Source: Bacteroides sp. (GTDB taxonomy: Bacteria > Bacteroidota > Bacteroidia > Bacteroidales > Bacteroidaceae). From it: a DNA stretch of 64,000 nt. The notes beneath the pieces were generated by a model, which had not been told where the DNA came from, ran no database searches, and saw nothing but the letters and a program-made list of their open reading frames with translations. Position numbers and translations under genes: made by a program. Of the stretch, positions 19,025-28,135 are shown piece by piece; the first letter of the stretch is position 1, and each line of letters begins with the position of its first letter. The stretch is from the NCBI GenBank assembly GCA_021202275.1, contig JAJQDI010000027.1, positions 1 through 64,000 of the forward strand. The letters are read 5' to 3'.

Positions 19025-21850
19025 ATGATAACTCAAAGTGAACTGGTACTGGAAAATGCCTTAATAAAAACTTTGTTGGAGAATGGCTATGAATATGTAG
19101 AGATCAAAGAGGAGGAAAATCTGTATGCCAATTTTAAAATACAGCTTGAGAAGTACAACAAGAAACAACTGGCATTACATGGCAGAACACAGTTTACTGA
19201 TAAAGAGTTTGAAAAGATCCGTATTCACCTGGAAGGGGGAACACGGTTCGAGAAAGCGAAAAAGTTACGGGATCTGTATCCTTTGGAACTGGAACATGGC
19301 GAGCGGATATGGGTCGAATTCCTGAATAAGAATAAATGGTGCCAGAATGAATTCCAGGTATCAAATCAGATCACAGTCGAAGGTCGGAAAAAATGTCGCT
19401 ATGATGTGACTATCCTGATCAATGGATTACCTCTTGTCCAGATCGAACTCAAAAAGAGGGGGCTGGAATTGAAAGAGGCCTATAATCAGATCCAGCGATA
19501 CCACAAAACCTCGTTCAGTGGTTTGTTTGATTATATACAGTTGTTTGTGATATCTAACGGGGTGAATACCCGGTATTTTGCCAACAATCCGAATACAGGA
19601 TATAAATTTACGTTCAATTGGACCGATGCGGACAATAAGCCTTTCAACGATTTGAATATGTTTACCAATTTCTTTCTGGAAAAATGCAACCTGGGAAAGA
19701 TGATCAGCAAATATATTGTATTACACGAGGGGGATAAGTGTCTGATGGTTCTTCGCCCTTATCAATTTTATGCTGTAGAACGCATGTTGGATCGTATACA
19801 GAATTCTACTAAGAACGGGTATGTCTGGCATACGACCGGAGCAGGTAAGACCCTCACTTCTTTCAAAGCCGCTCAACTGGCTTCGGAGATTGACGGTATA
19901 GACAAGGTTTTGTTTGTTGTCGATCGCCGCGATCTGGATACCCAGACCCAATCGGAATACGAAGCATTCGAACCGGGAGCGGTAGATAGTACGGACAATA
20001 CATACGAACTGATCCGGCGTCTGAGCGGAGATTCCAAGATCATCATTACTACTCTTCAGAAACTGAACAATGCAGTCATAAAAGAGCGGTACAATAAACA
20101 TTTGCAGAAAGTACGGGATCAAAAAGTGGTTATGATATTCGATGAATGTCATCGCAGCCACTTTGGTGAATGTCACAGAAATATAGTGCGGTTTTTCCAT
20201 GATTTGCAGCTTTTCGGGTTTACCGGTACTCCTATTTTCGCGGAAAACGCCAAACAGGAACACACGACGGCCGAAGTTTTCGGAGAATGTCTTCATCGCT
20301 ATCTGATCAAGGATGCTATCGCGGACGAGAATGTACTGGGATTTCTGGTCGAATATTATCAGGGGCAGGCAGAGACTTCTGTTCCCTCTATGAGTGAGAA
20401 CCGGATGAAAGAGATAGCCCGGTTTATCCTGGCCAATTTCAAAAAATCAACTTTCGATGGGGAATACAATGCACTGTTTGCTGTCCAGTCTGTACCTATG
20501 TTGCTGCAATACTATAAGATATTCAGGGAACTTCAACCTAAGATCCGGATCGGTGCAGTTTTCACCTATGCAGCGAACAGCAATCAGGACGACGAACAGA
20601 CCGGAATGAACCAGGGCTTCGCCAATAATGAAGTTGCTGCCGATGCGTTACAATTAATTATGGACGACTATAACCAGATGTTCGGTACGGGTTTCGCAAC
20701 GGAAAATTTCGGAGCTTATTACGACGACATCAATCTGCGCATGAAGAAGAAAAAACCGGATATGCAACCTCTGGACTTGCTTCTGGTAGTGAATATGTTC
20801 CTTACCGGTTTTGATGCGAAGAAACTCAATACGTTGTATGTAGATAAAAACCTTGAATATCATGGTTTGCTGCAGGCCTTCAGTCGTACCAATCGTATAC
20901 TGAATGAGAAGAAACGTTTCGGAAAGGTCGTCTGTTTCCGCGACCTGAAGGATAATGTGGATGCTACCATCAGGCTATTCAGCAACAATCAACCGAATGA
21001 GTTCATTATCCGCGAACCGTTTGAAAAGGTAAAAATGGAATTTAATGAATTGGCTCAACAATTCAAGGAGAAATATCCCGATGTGTCGTCCATCGATGAA
21101 CTCGAAAGTGAGTACGACAAACGGGATTTTGTCCTGGCATTCCGGGAGATCATCCGAAAGAGAGCCGAGATACAGATCTACGAAGATTTTGATGCGGATG
21201 ATGAAGAAATAGTAATGTCGGACCAGGAATTTATGGATTTCCGGAGTAAGTACCTCGATATTGCCATCGGAACTATAAGTGGCAAAGGAGAAGGCTCTAC
21301 TGTTATTGGTGAACCAGATCCGCCTGTCGAAGACGAGCCTACTCTGGATGACATTGACTTCTGTCTGGAACTGCTACACAGCGATGTCATCAATGTGGCA
21401 TATATACTGGAACTTATAGCCGATCTGAACCCTTCTGAAAAAGAGTATGAACTTAAGAGGAAGGAGATCTTAGATACGATGATCAAGGATGCGGTGATGA
21501 GGAACAAAGCCAAACTGATCGACGGTTTCATTCGCCAGAATGTAGACAACAATAAAGAGGGGTTTGTCAGAGCGAAAGCTGATGGAACTATGGATCTGGA
21601 AAGCCGGCTGAATCAGTATGTGACCAAGGCCCGGCAGGAAGCTGTAGAACTGGTCGCTTTTGAAGAGGAAATAGAGCCGGAGCCACTGATCCGGTTTCTC
21701 AACGAATACGATTACCTGCAGCGGGAAAAACCGGAGATCATTCAGGAGGCCGTCAAAAAGAAAAAGGTCAGGCTGAAGGAACGTAAGTATATTCTGGATC
21801 GGATACTCCGGAAATTACGTGGTATCATTCAACAATTTAACTGGGAATAA
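19025..21850 (+). CDS. hsdR: Type I restriction enzyme, R (helicase-nuclease) subunit
   Basis: A 941-residue HsdR that translocates DNA using ATP and cleaves it when the HsdMS methylase finds an unmodified site. The N-terminal nuclease shows the PD-(D/E)xK pattern: Asp127 in CRYDVTI, then Glu141 and Lys143 in QIELKK. The SF2 motor follows with Walker A GAGKT at 272-276, motif II DECHRSH from 373 and motif III GFTGTP near 397. A helical C-terminal region (about 700-941) should contact HsdM. Length is within the usual range. It begins the plus-strand operon; hsdM follows 22 bases downstream. Confidence 0.95.
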   Translation: MITQSELVLENALIKTLLENGYEYVEIKEEENLYANFKIQLEKYNKKQLALHGRTQFTDKEFEKIRIHLEGGTRFEKAKKLRDLYPLELEHGERIWVEFLNKNKWCQNEFQVSNQITVEGRKKCRYDVTILINGLPLVQIELKKRGLELKEAYNQIQRYHKTSFSGLFDYIQLFVISNGVNTRYFANNPNTGYKFTFNWTDADNKPFNDLNMFTNFFLEKCNLGKMISKYIVLHEGDKCLMVLRPYQFYAVERMLDRIQNSTKNGYVWHTTGAGKTLTSFKAAQLASEIDGIDKVLFVVDRRDLDTQTQSEYEAFEPGAVDSTDNTYELIRRLSGDSKIIITTLQKLNNAVIKERYNKHLQKVRDQKVVMIFDECHRSHFGECHRNIVRFFHDLQLFGFTGTPIFAENAKQEHTTAEVFGECLHRYLIKDAIADENVLGFLVEYYQGQAETSVPSMSENRMKEIARFILANFKKSTFDGEYNALFAVQSVPMLLQYYKIFRELQPKIRIGAVFTYAANSNQDDEQTGMNQGFANNEVAADALQLIMDDYNQMFGTGFATENFGAYYDDINLRMKKKKPDMQPLDLLLVVNMFLTGFDAKKLNTLYVDKNLEYHGLLQAFSRTNRILNEKKRFGKVVCFRDLKDNVDATIRLFSNNQPNEFIIREPFEKVKMEFNELAQQFKEKYPDVSSIDELESEYDKRDFVLAFREIIRKRAEIQIYEDFDADDEEIVMSDQEFMDFRSKYLDIAIGTISGKGEGSTVIGEPDPPVEDEPTLDDIDFCLELLHSDVINVAYILELIADLNPSEKEYELKRKEILDTMIKDAVMRNKAKLIDGFIRQNVDNNKEGFVRAKADGTMDLESRLNQYVTKARQEAVELVAFEEEIEPEPLIRFLNEYDYLQREKPEIIQEAVKKKKVRLKERKYILDRILRKLRGIIQQFNWE

Positions 21851-21872
21851 AAATAAAATAGAATAAAACAAG

Positions 21873-23411
21873 ATGAGCGAAGAGTTGCAACAAAAACTAC
21901 GCAGTCAGTTGTGGGCTGTGGCCAATGCGTTGAGGGGAAATATGTCTGCCAGTGATTTTATGTATTTCTCACTGGGTTTCATTTTTTATAAATATCTTTC
22001 TGAGAAAATAGAACTGTATGTAAATGAGGAATTGGAAGAAGATGGGGTTACTTTTCAGCAGGCCTGGGAGAGCGATGACGAAGAACTCAAAGAGGTCGTT
22101 AAAGAATCCTGTATAGAGAACCTGGGTTATTTTATCCAGCCGCAATATCTGTTCTCTACCATCATAGATCTGATCGGTAAGAAAGAAAATATACTTCCTG
22201 ATTTGGAACGATCTCTGAAAAGGATCGAGGACAGTACCATCGGTCAGGAAAGTGAAGAGGATTTTGGTGGGCTTTTCTCAGATATGGATCTGGCCTCTCC
22301 TAAATTGGGGAGGACAGCCGATGACAAGAACAAACTGATAAGTGAAGTCCTCATAGCTCTGAATGGTATAGACTTTGGCCTGAAAGAGGCAGGAGATATA
22401 GATATTCTTGGAGACGCGTATGAGTATATGATCTCACAGTTTGCTGCCGGAGCCGGAAAGAAGGCAGGGGAGTTCTATACGCCACAGGAGGTCAGTTATA
22501 TCCTTGCGGAGATTGTCACTACAGGTAAGACACGTCTGAAAGATGTATATGACCCTACCTGTGGAAGTGGCTCGTTGCTTCTGCGTACCGCGAAGAGTGG
22601 TAGGGCCGATGTCATTTACGGGCAGGAGAAGAATCCGACGACTTTCAACCTTTGCCGGATGAATATGCTTCTTCACGGTGTAAAGTACAACGATTTCGAT
22701 ATTCGCAATGGAGATACCCTGGAAGCGGATGATTTCGGAGAAAGGCAATTCGAAGCTGTGGTAGCCAATCCACCTTTTTCTGCCGTCTGGAGTGCTGCTA
22801 CAAAGTTTAATAACGACGATCGTTTCAGCGCAGCCGGAGTGCTGGCTCCTAAATCAAAGGCCGATTACGCTTTTATTCTTCACATGATCTATCATTTAAG
22901 TGAGAGCGGTACTATGGCTTGTGTGGTGCCACACGGAGTACTGTTCCGGGGAAGTGCCGAAGGGAAGATACGGCAATTCCTGATCGAGAAGAAGAATTAT
23001 ATTGATGCGATCATAGGACTGCCTGCGAATATATTTTACGGAACCAGTATACCTACCTGTATTCTGGTGATCAAGAAGTGTCGCAAGGAGGATGATAACA
23101 TTCTGTTTATTGATGCCAGCAAAGAGTTTGAAAAGATCAAAACACAGAACAAACTACGTCCGGAACATATAGATAAGATCATAGATACTTATCGGACTCG
23201 TACGGAAATAGAGAAATACAGCCACCTGGCTACGCTTCAGGAGATCCGGGAAAACGACTATAATCTGAACATTCCTCGCTATATGGATACGTTTGAAGAG
23301 GAAGAGGAGATCGATATACATGCGGTCATGAATGAGATCAGGGAACTGGAAGCCCAGCGGGCAGAACTGGACAAGCAAATTGAAGTATATCTGAAAGAAT
23401 TAGGCCTATAG
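21873..23411 (+). CDS. hsdM: Type I restriction enzyme, M (adenine methyltransferase) subunit
   Basis: A 512-residue N6-adenine DNA methyltransferase. The N-terminal helical HsdM_N domain spans about 1-150. The catalytic N6_Mtase domain shows motif X near AGEFYTP (198-204), S-adenosylmethionine motif I DPTCGSGS (227-234) and catalytic motif IV NPPF (299-302). The C-terminal acidic coiled region (NEIRELEAQRAELDKQIEVY) is where HsdS docks. It ends in TAG, showing that TAG is an ordinary stop in this organism. The neighbours are hsdR upstream and dinD 27 bases downstream. Confidence 0.95.
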   Translation: MSEELQQKLRSQLWAVANALRGNMSASDFMYFSLGFIFYKYLSEKIELYVNEELEEDGVTFQQAWESDDEELKEVVKESCIENLGYFIQPQYLFSTIIDLIGKKENILPDLERSLKRIEDSTIGQESEEDFGGLFSDMDLASPKLGRTADDKNKLISEVLIALNGIDFGLKEAGDIDILGDAYEYMISQFAAGAGKKAGEFYTPQEVSYILAEIVTTGKTRLKDVYDPTCGSGSLLLRTAKSGRADVIYGQEKNPTTFNLCRMNMLLHGVKYNDFDIRNGDTLEADDFGERQFEAVVANPPFSAVWSAATKFNNDDRFSAAGVLAPKSKADYAFILHMIYHLSESGTMACVVPHGVLFRGSAEGKIRQFLIEKKNYIDAIIGLPANIFYGTSIPTCILVIKKCRKEDDNILFIDASKEFEKIKTQNKLRPEHIDKIIDTYRTRTEIEKYSHLATLQEIRENDYNLNIPRYMDTFEEEEEIDIHAVMNEIRELEAQRAELDKQIEVYLKELGL

Positions 23412-23438
23412 AAGCATGTAAACCAAGAAATAAATACC

Positions 23439-24299
23439 ATGACTAACCTACCTGAAAATAACCTTACACCATTTGAAAGAATCAAGCAGACCGATCCGAA
23501 TGGTAATGAATACTGGAGTGCCCGGCAACTAGCCAAAGTATTGGAGTATTCCGAATATCGTCATTTCCAACCTGTTATTGAGCGGGCTAAAGAGGCGTGT
23601 ATCAACAGTGGATACCCTGTCGCGGATCATTTCGAGGATATCCTCGAAATGATACTGCTGGCAAAAACCGCTAAGAGAGAGGTGGAAAGTGTAAAACTGT
23701 CCCGGTATGCCTGTTACCTGATTGTTCAGAATGCCGATCCCAACAAAGAAGTGGTGGCATGGGGACAGACCTATTTTGCTATGCAGACCCGTATACAGGA
23801 GATCCGTCAGATGGACGAGTACAATCGCCTGAGTTCTGAAGAGGAGAAGCGTCTCTTTTTGCGTAACGAAATGAGCAAGCACAATGTCTATCTGGCTTCG
23901 GCAGCAAAAGAGGCGGGCGTGATTGAACCATTGGATTATGCTATTTTCCAGAACCACGGATATATGGGACTCTATGGTGGATTGGATGCCAGAGCCATCC
24001 ATAAGCGCAAAGGATTAAAGAAAAACCAGCAGATCTTAGATCATATGGGCAGTACGGAGTTGGCTGCCAATCTTTTCAGGGCTACACAAACTGAGGAAAA
24101 ACTACGCAGAGAACAGATCAAAGGGAAAGATGCCGCCAATGAAACGCATTTCCAGGTAGGAAAGAAGGTCAGACAAACTATCCGGGAGATTGGGGGAACT
24201 ATGCCAGAGAATCTACCCAGTGCGGAAAGTATAAAGAAATTGCAGAAGAAATCAGGAAAGAATTCCTCAGATCAGGGATACATAGAGGGGCTGGAATGA
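23439..24299 (+). CDS. dinD: DinD-like DNA-damage-inducible protein (BRO-N domain)
   Basis: A 286-residue DinD-family protein. A BRO-N-like domain occupies about 8-110 (YWSARQLAKVLEYSEYRHF, then SRYACYLIVQNADP with K-E-V-V-A-x-G-Q-T-Y). The central helices carry HNVYLASAAKEAGV, and the GYMGLYGGLDA segment follows, both characteristic of the family. In E. coli DinD interferes with RecA filaments. In Bacteroidetes dinD is often inserted between hsdM and hsdS, as here, so it may modulate restriction or recombination at the switch; that is inference. The C-terminal tail after LPSAESIKKLQKK is short and unconserved, and coding-like sequence continues in other frames beyond the stop. Confidence 0.85.
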   Translation: MTNLPENNLTPFERIKQTDPNGNEYWSARQLAKVLEYSEYRHFQPVIERAKEACINSGYPVADHFEDILEMILLAKTAKREVESVKLSRYACYLIVQNADPNKEVVAWGQTYFAMQTRIQEIRQMDEYNRLSSEEEKRLFLRNEMSKHNVYLASAAKEAGVIEPLDYAIFQNHGYMGLYGGLDARAIHKRKGLKKNQQILDHMGSTELAANLFRATQTEEKLRREQIKGKDAANETHFQVGKKVRQTIREIGGTMPENLPSAESIKKLQKKSGKNSSDQGYIEGLE

Positions 24300-24416
24300 A
24301 AAGATCGATTTCCTTAAGGGCGAAGATCGAAGAGATTTAGAAACCTGGGAATCCTTAATGTGTATCAGTAAGAAAAAAAGCCTTGAGGAAAAGGATAAGG
24401 ATTAGAAGCTGCGCAT
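24300..24416 (+). other. Junction between dinD and the hsdS inversion repeat, with broken coding-like frames
   Basis: An ATG at 24297 overlaps the dinD stop (ATGA). One added A in the following A4 run would give a small frame reading KKIDFLKGEDRRDLETW and onward to a TAG near 24406. One further base would continue in frame into the plus-strand hsdS (GLEAAHVPNLRFPEF). As written, neither frame reaches hsdS, and the plus-strand hsdS has no ATG. This may be a decayed hsdS leader, or one more site of single-base errors. Confidence 0.3.
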
Positions 24417-24455
24417 GTTCCAAATTTGAGATTTCCAGAATTTGAGGGAGAGTGG
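24417..24455 (+). repeat. IR1-left, 39-bp inversion repeat of the hsdS switch
   Basis: The 39 bases starting GTTCCAAATTTGAGATTTCC and ending GGGAGAGTGG recur exactly, in reverse complement, at 26756-26794. They encode the shared HsdS N-terminus PNLRFPEFEGEW. Recombination between the two copies would invert everything between them (2.3 kb) and exchange the whole specificity gene. Confidence 0.9.
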
Positions 24456-25655
24456 AAAAGTATCAAAATAAAAGATTTTGGAAAAGTCATCACAGGTAAT
24501 ACTCCTCCTACCAATGACAATGAAAATTATGGAAATGATTATTTGTGGGCCTCTCCAGTAGACTTGGGTCAATCGAAATATATTAGAAACACAAAAACAA
24601 AGTTATCTCAAAAGGGATTTGAACGAATTCGTAAAGTCCCTAAAAATGCAATATTAGTTACCTGTATAGGATCTACCATAGGTAAAATGGGTATTGCATC
24701 AAAATATATGTCTACAAATCAGCAAATCAATTCTATTATAACTAATGAAAATTATGATTATAACTTCGTATATTACGCAATAGGGAGCCATTTCCCTAAA
24801 TATTTATCATCAATTGCTACTCAAGCTGTTCCCATTATTTCAAAGTCGACTTTTAAAGAATTGGAAAATTATAGTCCTTTACTTAGGGAACAGAAAAAAA
24901 TTGCCACTTTCCTCTCACTAATTGACCAGCGAATTGAAACCCAAAACAAAATCATTGAGAAACTACAATCCTTAATGAAAGGACTAAATGATACCTTATT
25001 TAATATCTCAAATCCGAATGCATTTATGCGCTTTCCTGAATTCTCAGAAGATTGGAATACATATAAAATATCAGATCTTTTAGATTTTTTTCCTACTAAT
25101 TCCTTATCATGGGAACAACTGGAATATAATGGAAGCAGTCTTTACAACCTTCACTATGGATTGATACATAAGGCAATTTCAACTCAAATGGATTTAAGTC
25201 TGCATCATCTTCCTAATATTATGATGGAATTTACACCAAGTAATTTCACACTATGTAAAAATGGGGATATCGCATTTGCTGACGCTTCCGAAGATTATAA
25301 TGATGTTGGGAAAGTAGTGGAATTTTTTAATTGTGATAATAAACAAGTCATATGTGGTTTACATACTATTCATGGAAGAGATAAAAAACAAATAACAATT
25401 GCTGGATTTAAAGGATACGCTTTTTCTTCAAGTGCTTTTCGTAATCAAATAAGAAGGTTAGCACAAGGGACAAAGATATTTTCTATAAGTCTTAAAAATT
25501 TCAATGAAAGTTATATTTCTATTCCATCACTGAAAGAACAAAAAAAAATAACTGATCTTTTGTTTTCGCTCAGTAATAAAATAATGACTGAGGAATCTAC
25601 ACTTTTTGCTTATCAGCAGCAGAAAGCATATTTTTTACAAAATATGTTTGTATAA
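24426..25655 (+). CDS. hsdS: Type I restriction specificity subunit HsdS, copy 1 (no ATG; probably silent in this orientation)
   Basis: About 409 residues with the usual two target-recognition domains (TRDs). TRD1 covers residues about 12-155. A conserved spacer follows (KIATFLSLIDQRIETQNKII, then EKLQSLMKG; about 157-187). TRD2 covers about 200-370, then a C-terminal helix. The only available start is TTG at 24426, inside the motif that the partner gene reads as PNLRFPEFEGEW after an ATG. This copy therefore looks like the storage cassette. It faces copy 2 tail to tail and shares two perfect inverted repeats with it. DNA is AT-rich relative to hsdR and hsdM, as is common for specificity cassettes. 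Confidence 0.85.
   Translation: MRFPEFEGEWKSIKIKDFGKVITGNTPPTNDNENYGNDYLWASPVDLGQSKYIRNTKTKLSQKGFERIRKVPKNAILVTCIGSTIGKMGIASKYMSTNQQINSIITNENYDYNFVYYAIGSHFPKYLSSIATQAVPIISKSTFKELENYSPLLREQKKIATFLSLIDQRIETQNKIIEKLQSLMKGLNDTLFNISNPNAFMRFPEFSEDWNTYKISDLLDFFPTNSLSWEQLEYNGSSLYNLHYGLIHKAISTQMDLSLHHLPNIMMEFTPSNFTLCKNGDIAFADASEDYNDVGKVVEFFNCDNKQVICGLHTIHGRDKKQITIAGFKGYAFSSSAFRNQIRRLAQGTKIFSISLKNFNESYISIPSLKEQKKITDLLFSLSNKIMTEESTLFAYQQQKAYFLQNMFV
24895..24983 (+). repeat. IR2-left, 89-bp inversion repeat of the hsdS switch
   Basis: The 89 bases at 24895-24983 are identical, in reverse complement, to 26264-26352. They encode the central HsdS spacer helix. Inversion here would swap only the second target-recognition domain (1.28 kb between the copies). 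Confidence 0.93.
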
Positions 25656-25735
25656 GGCTATTTATAAGTTCTTACAAAAATACTTTAGGATTTTCGAATA
25701 GCTATTGTCAAATCGAATAGATATTCTCTGAGTTT

Positions 25736-26800
25736 CTAAATAAACATCGTTTGTATTAGGTGTACTTTTTGACGTTTGTAAATACACAGAATGTATTTTT
25801 CCAGTTCTATTTTTTTATTTATCGAAGATAAAATCTTAGCCAGCTTTTTTTGTTCTTTAAAAGACGGACGATAAATATATGTATTACCGTAATCTTTAAA
25901 ATATATATGTGGAATGCTGGAACCCACTTTAAATTTATTGAAATTGAACATTTTTAAATAGTAATAAATATATTGCAAATATGTTCCCTGTTTTAAAGTA
26001 AGATAATTTAATGTTCCAATTACAGAGTATTTACCTGTTGCATATTGAACTTTCCCTACACTTGCACCATCTTTAATAATAAGAATTGCATCTTCTTCTA
26101 TTTCATATTGCGGTATATTTGCTAATATTCCAGTAGCACCATAGATAGGGTAATCACCTTGATCTGACACTATTTCATTTTCTGTTAGTGTAGATGAATG
26201 ACATGTAACACAATCTTTTAATTTAATATTAGGTTTTTTATTTTTAAAGATAAAATGAGAAACTCCTTTCATTAAGGATTGTAGTTTCTCAATGATTTTG
26301 TTTTGGGTTTCAATTCGCTGGTCAATTAGTGAGAGGAAAGTGGCAATTTTTTCCTGTTCAATATTTGAAGGATATGATACTTTGTAAATAGAAATTTGAG
26401 GTACAGTCAATTGTGGTATTCCTGTACTTTCAGTAAAAATACTTACTTTATTAATAGAATGTTCAAAGAAGAAGATGTTTAAATCAATTTTGGGTTTTAA
26501 GACAAGTAATCTCACTATTGGATAAAAGCAATGATTTCTTGCATGTGCAATTCCAAGATTAACTCCTCTTCCTGCAACTGTTAATGCATATGATTCTATT
26601 TTATAAATATCAGAATATCCATATAGCCCTTTATTTATAGTAGTATTAGCATAAATCGGATATTTAAAAGACTCTGTTTTATATTCACTAATATGTTCTT
26701 TTTCTATATCACCACCCGCTGAAATATCAAATAATTCTCCAAGTTTATTCTTCTCCCACTCTCCCTCAAATTCTGGAAATCTCAAATTTGGAACCTTCAT
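25736..26800 (-). CDS. hsdS: Type I restriction specificity subunit HsdS, copy 2 (has its own ATG and promoter-like element)
   Basis: A 354-residue HsdS starting at ATG 26800 (MKVPNLRFPEFEGEW); an in-frame ATG at 26818 would add six residues. TRD1 covers about 15-150 (GELFDISAGGDIE onward). The shared spacer helix follows (EQEKIATFLSLIDQRIETQN), then TRD2 about 190-330 (KDCVTCHSSTL onward; IPHIYFKDYGNTYI), then the C-terminal helix. The two recognition domains differ completely from those of copy 1, while IR1 and IR2 are identical. This is the copy with a start codon and an upstream TACTTTTG, so it is the likely expressed slot, although it runs opposite to hsdR and hsdM. The 25656-25735 gap between the copies holds no clear terminator. 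Confidence 0.88.
   Translation of the reverse strand: MKVPNLRFPEFEGEWEKNKLGELFDISAGGDIEKEHISEYKTESFKYPIYANTTINKGLYGYSDIYKIESYALTVAGRGVNLGIAHARNHCFYPIVRLLVLKPKIDLNIFFFEHSINKVSIFTESTGIPQLTVPQISIYKVSYPSNIEQEKIATFLSLIDQRIETQNKIIEKLQSLMKGVSHFIFKNKKPNIKLKDCVTCHSSTLTENEIVSDQGDYPIYGATGILANIPQYEIEEDAILIIKDGASVGKVQYATGKYSVIGTLNYLTLKQGTYLQYIYYYLKMFNFNKFKVGSSIPHIYFKDYGNTYIYRPSFKEQKKLAKILSSINKKIELEKYILCIYKRQKVHLIQTMFI
26264..26352 (-). repeat. IR2-right, 89-bp inversion repeat of the hsdS switch
   Basis: Exact reverse complement of 24895-24983; see IR2-left. The match stops at both ends where the target-recognition domains begin: outside it the flanking bases differ between the two copies. Confidence 0.93.
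26756..26794 (-). repeat. IR1-right, 39-bp inversion repeat of the hsdS switch
   Basis: Exact reverse complement of 24417-24455. On this side the repeat is preceded by ATGAAG, which supplies the start codon; on the left side it is not. Confidence 0.9.
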
Positions 26801-26822
26801 ATTTTTTTCTTTCACCATGAGA

Positions 26823-26830
26823 CAAAAGTA
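26823..26830 (-). promoter_or_regulatory. -7 element for the expressed hsdS slot (minus strand)
   Basis: Reading the minus strand, TACTTTTG fits TAnnTTTG and lies about 23 bases before ATG 26800. It sits outside IR1, so it would stay fixed while the coding segment inverts. A -33 TTG is not obvious. Confidence 0.45.
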
Positions 26831-26850
26831 CTAAAAAATCTCAAAGTAGA

Positions 26851-26858
26851 TACATTTG
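26851..26858 (+). promoter_or_regulatory. Possible -7 element for the recombinase gene
   Basis: TACATTTG fits TAnnTTTG and would give a leader of about 40 nt before ATG 26904. No TTG is found at the expected upstream spacing. Confidence 0.35.
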
Positions 26859-26903
26859 GGATTTCATTTCCTTTATTATTGATTAGTAACATTAAAACTT
26901 AGA

Positions 26904-27833
26904 ATGATGACAGAACGAAAAAAGATTATTGAAGTGATTGAGTTGTGGAAGAGTGAGAAGAAGCAGTATGTAAAAAAGTCGAGTTATTCGGCATATATGC
27001 TTTTGGTGGAGAACCATATCTTACCAGAATTTGGCTATCAGTGCGATATTCAGGAAGCGGATGTGCAGGCTTTTGTTTTGCGAAAGATTGAAGAGGGGCT
27101 TAGCCAGAAAACGATCAAGGATATGTTGATCGTGTTGAAAATGATCTTGAAATTTGGGGCTAAAAACGGGCTCTGTCACTATCAGCCGTTTGAGATTCAG
27201 TTCCCGACAGAAAGGAAAAAGTACGTAATTGAGGTACTGAGTAAAATGAATCAGAAGAAGATCATGAATTACCTTCAGGAATATTTTACTTTCAGAAATC
27301 TGGGTATTTATATTTGTCTGAGTGTAGGTATACGGATTGGTGAGGTTTGTGCTCTCAAGTGGGAGGATATAGATGTAGATTCGGGAGTAATTCATATCCG
27401 GAAGACGATACAACGGATCTACATTATTGAAGAGGGAAGAAGACGTACGGAGTTGTTGTTGGATACTCCCAAGACCAAACAATCTATCCGGGAAATTCCG
27501 ATGAGCAGAGAACTGTTGAAGATGTTGAAACCCATTAAGAAAGTGGTGAATGAATCTTTCTTTGTACTTACAAATGATATACATCCGACCGAGCCCAGAA
27601 CCTATCGTAACTATTATAAAAAACTAATGAAAGAATTGGGAATGCCTGAACTTAAATTCCACGGTTTACGACACAGTTTCGCGACCCGATGCATTGAAAG
27701 CAATTGCGATTACAAAACGGTAAGTGTGATCCTGGGCCATTCGAGTATCAGTACGACTTTGAATTTGTATGTTCACCCTAATATGGAGCAAAAGAAAAAA
27801 TGCATTGATCAAATGTGTAGAACATTGAAGTAG
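26904..27833 (+). CDS. Tyrosine site-specific recombinase (hsdS invertase)
   Basis: A 309-residue tyrosine recombinase. A SAM-like core-binding domain covers about 10-100, then the catalytic domain with Arg144 (GIRIGE), Lys190 (TPKTK), His253 and Arg256 (HGLRHSF), His279 (LGHSS) and the nucleophile Tyr289 (NLYVHP). All six expected active-site residues are present. It lies 85 bases from the ATG-bearing hsdS and points away from it. In Bacteroides, recombinases of this kind next to hsdS genes catalyse inversion between repeats to shuffle recognition domains, so IR1 and IR2 are its inferred substrates. Confidence 0.92.
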   Translation: MMTERKKIIEVIELWKSEKKQYVKKSSYSAYMLLVENHILPEFGYQCDIQEADVQAFVLRKIEEGLSQKTIKDMLIVLKMILKFGAKNGLCHYQPFEIQFPTERKKYVIEVLSKMNQKKIMNYLQEYFTFRNLGIYICLSVGIRIGEVCALKWEDIDVDSGVIHIRKTIQRIYIIEEGRRRTELLLDTPKTKQSIREIPMSRELLKMLKPIKKVVNESFFVLTNDIHPTEPRTYRNYYKKLMKELGMPELKFHGLRHSFATRCIESNCDYKTVSVILGHSSISTTLNLYVHPNMEQKKKCIDQMCRTLK

Positions 27834-27932
27834 TGTCTGATTATGTATGTGTCGGAAGGTCTGATTTATGATTAAATATTATCCTTGTTTATAGGAGCTG
27901 TATCTAAAGGATTGCCGAAATTCCCTGCATAT

Positions 27933-28063
27933 CGACTTTCTACTATACAAAAAAAGTGCATTTATCTCTCACATCTCTCACTTTTTTTATTATCTTCCCT
28001 ATTATCAGATAGATAAAAGAGTGAGAGATAAAGCTTATTTACAGATTTATCTCTCACTTTTTG
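27933..28063 (+). repeat. Dispersed intergenic repeat, copy A (with internal hairpin)
   Basis: About 131 bases starting CGACTTTCTACTATAC. It contains TTTATCTCTCAC followed by another CTCTCAC unit, then a 13-bp hairpin (AGTGAGAGATAAA at 28020-28032; TTTATCTCTCACT at 28046-28058). A clearly homologous copy lies in opposite orientation at 57245-57392. The surrounding gap (27834-28135) holds nothing else. It lies between the recombinase and the 3' end of the large PUL. Confidence 0.75.
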
Positions 28064-28135
28064 ATATAAATACCTCATTATGTAACAAGTACAATTTGGA
28101 GAGTGCCGCTACAGTATCTTCTGAGCGAGTCGGGA

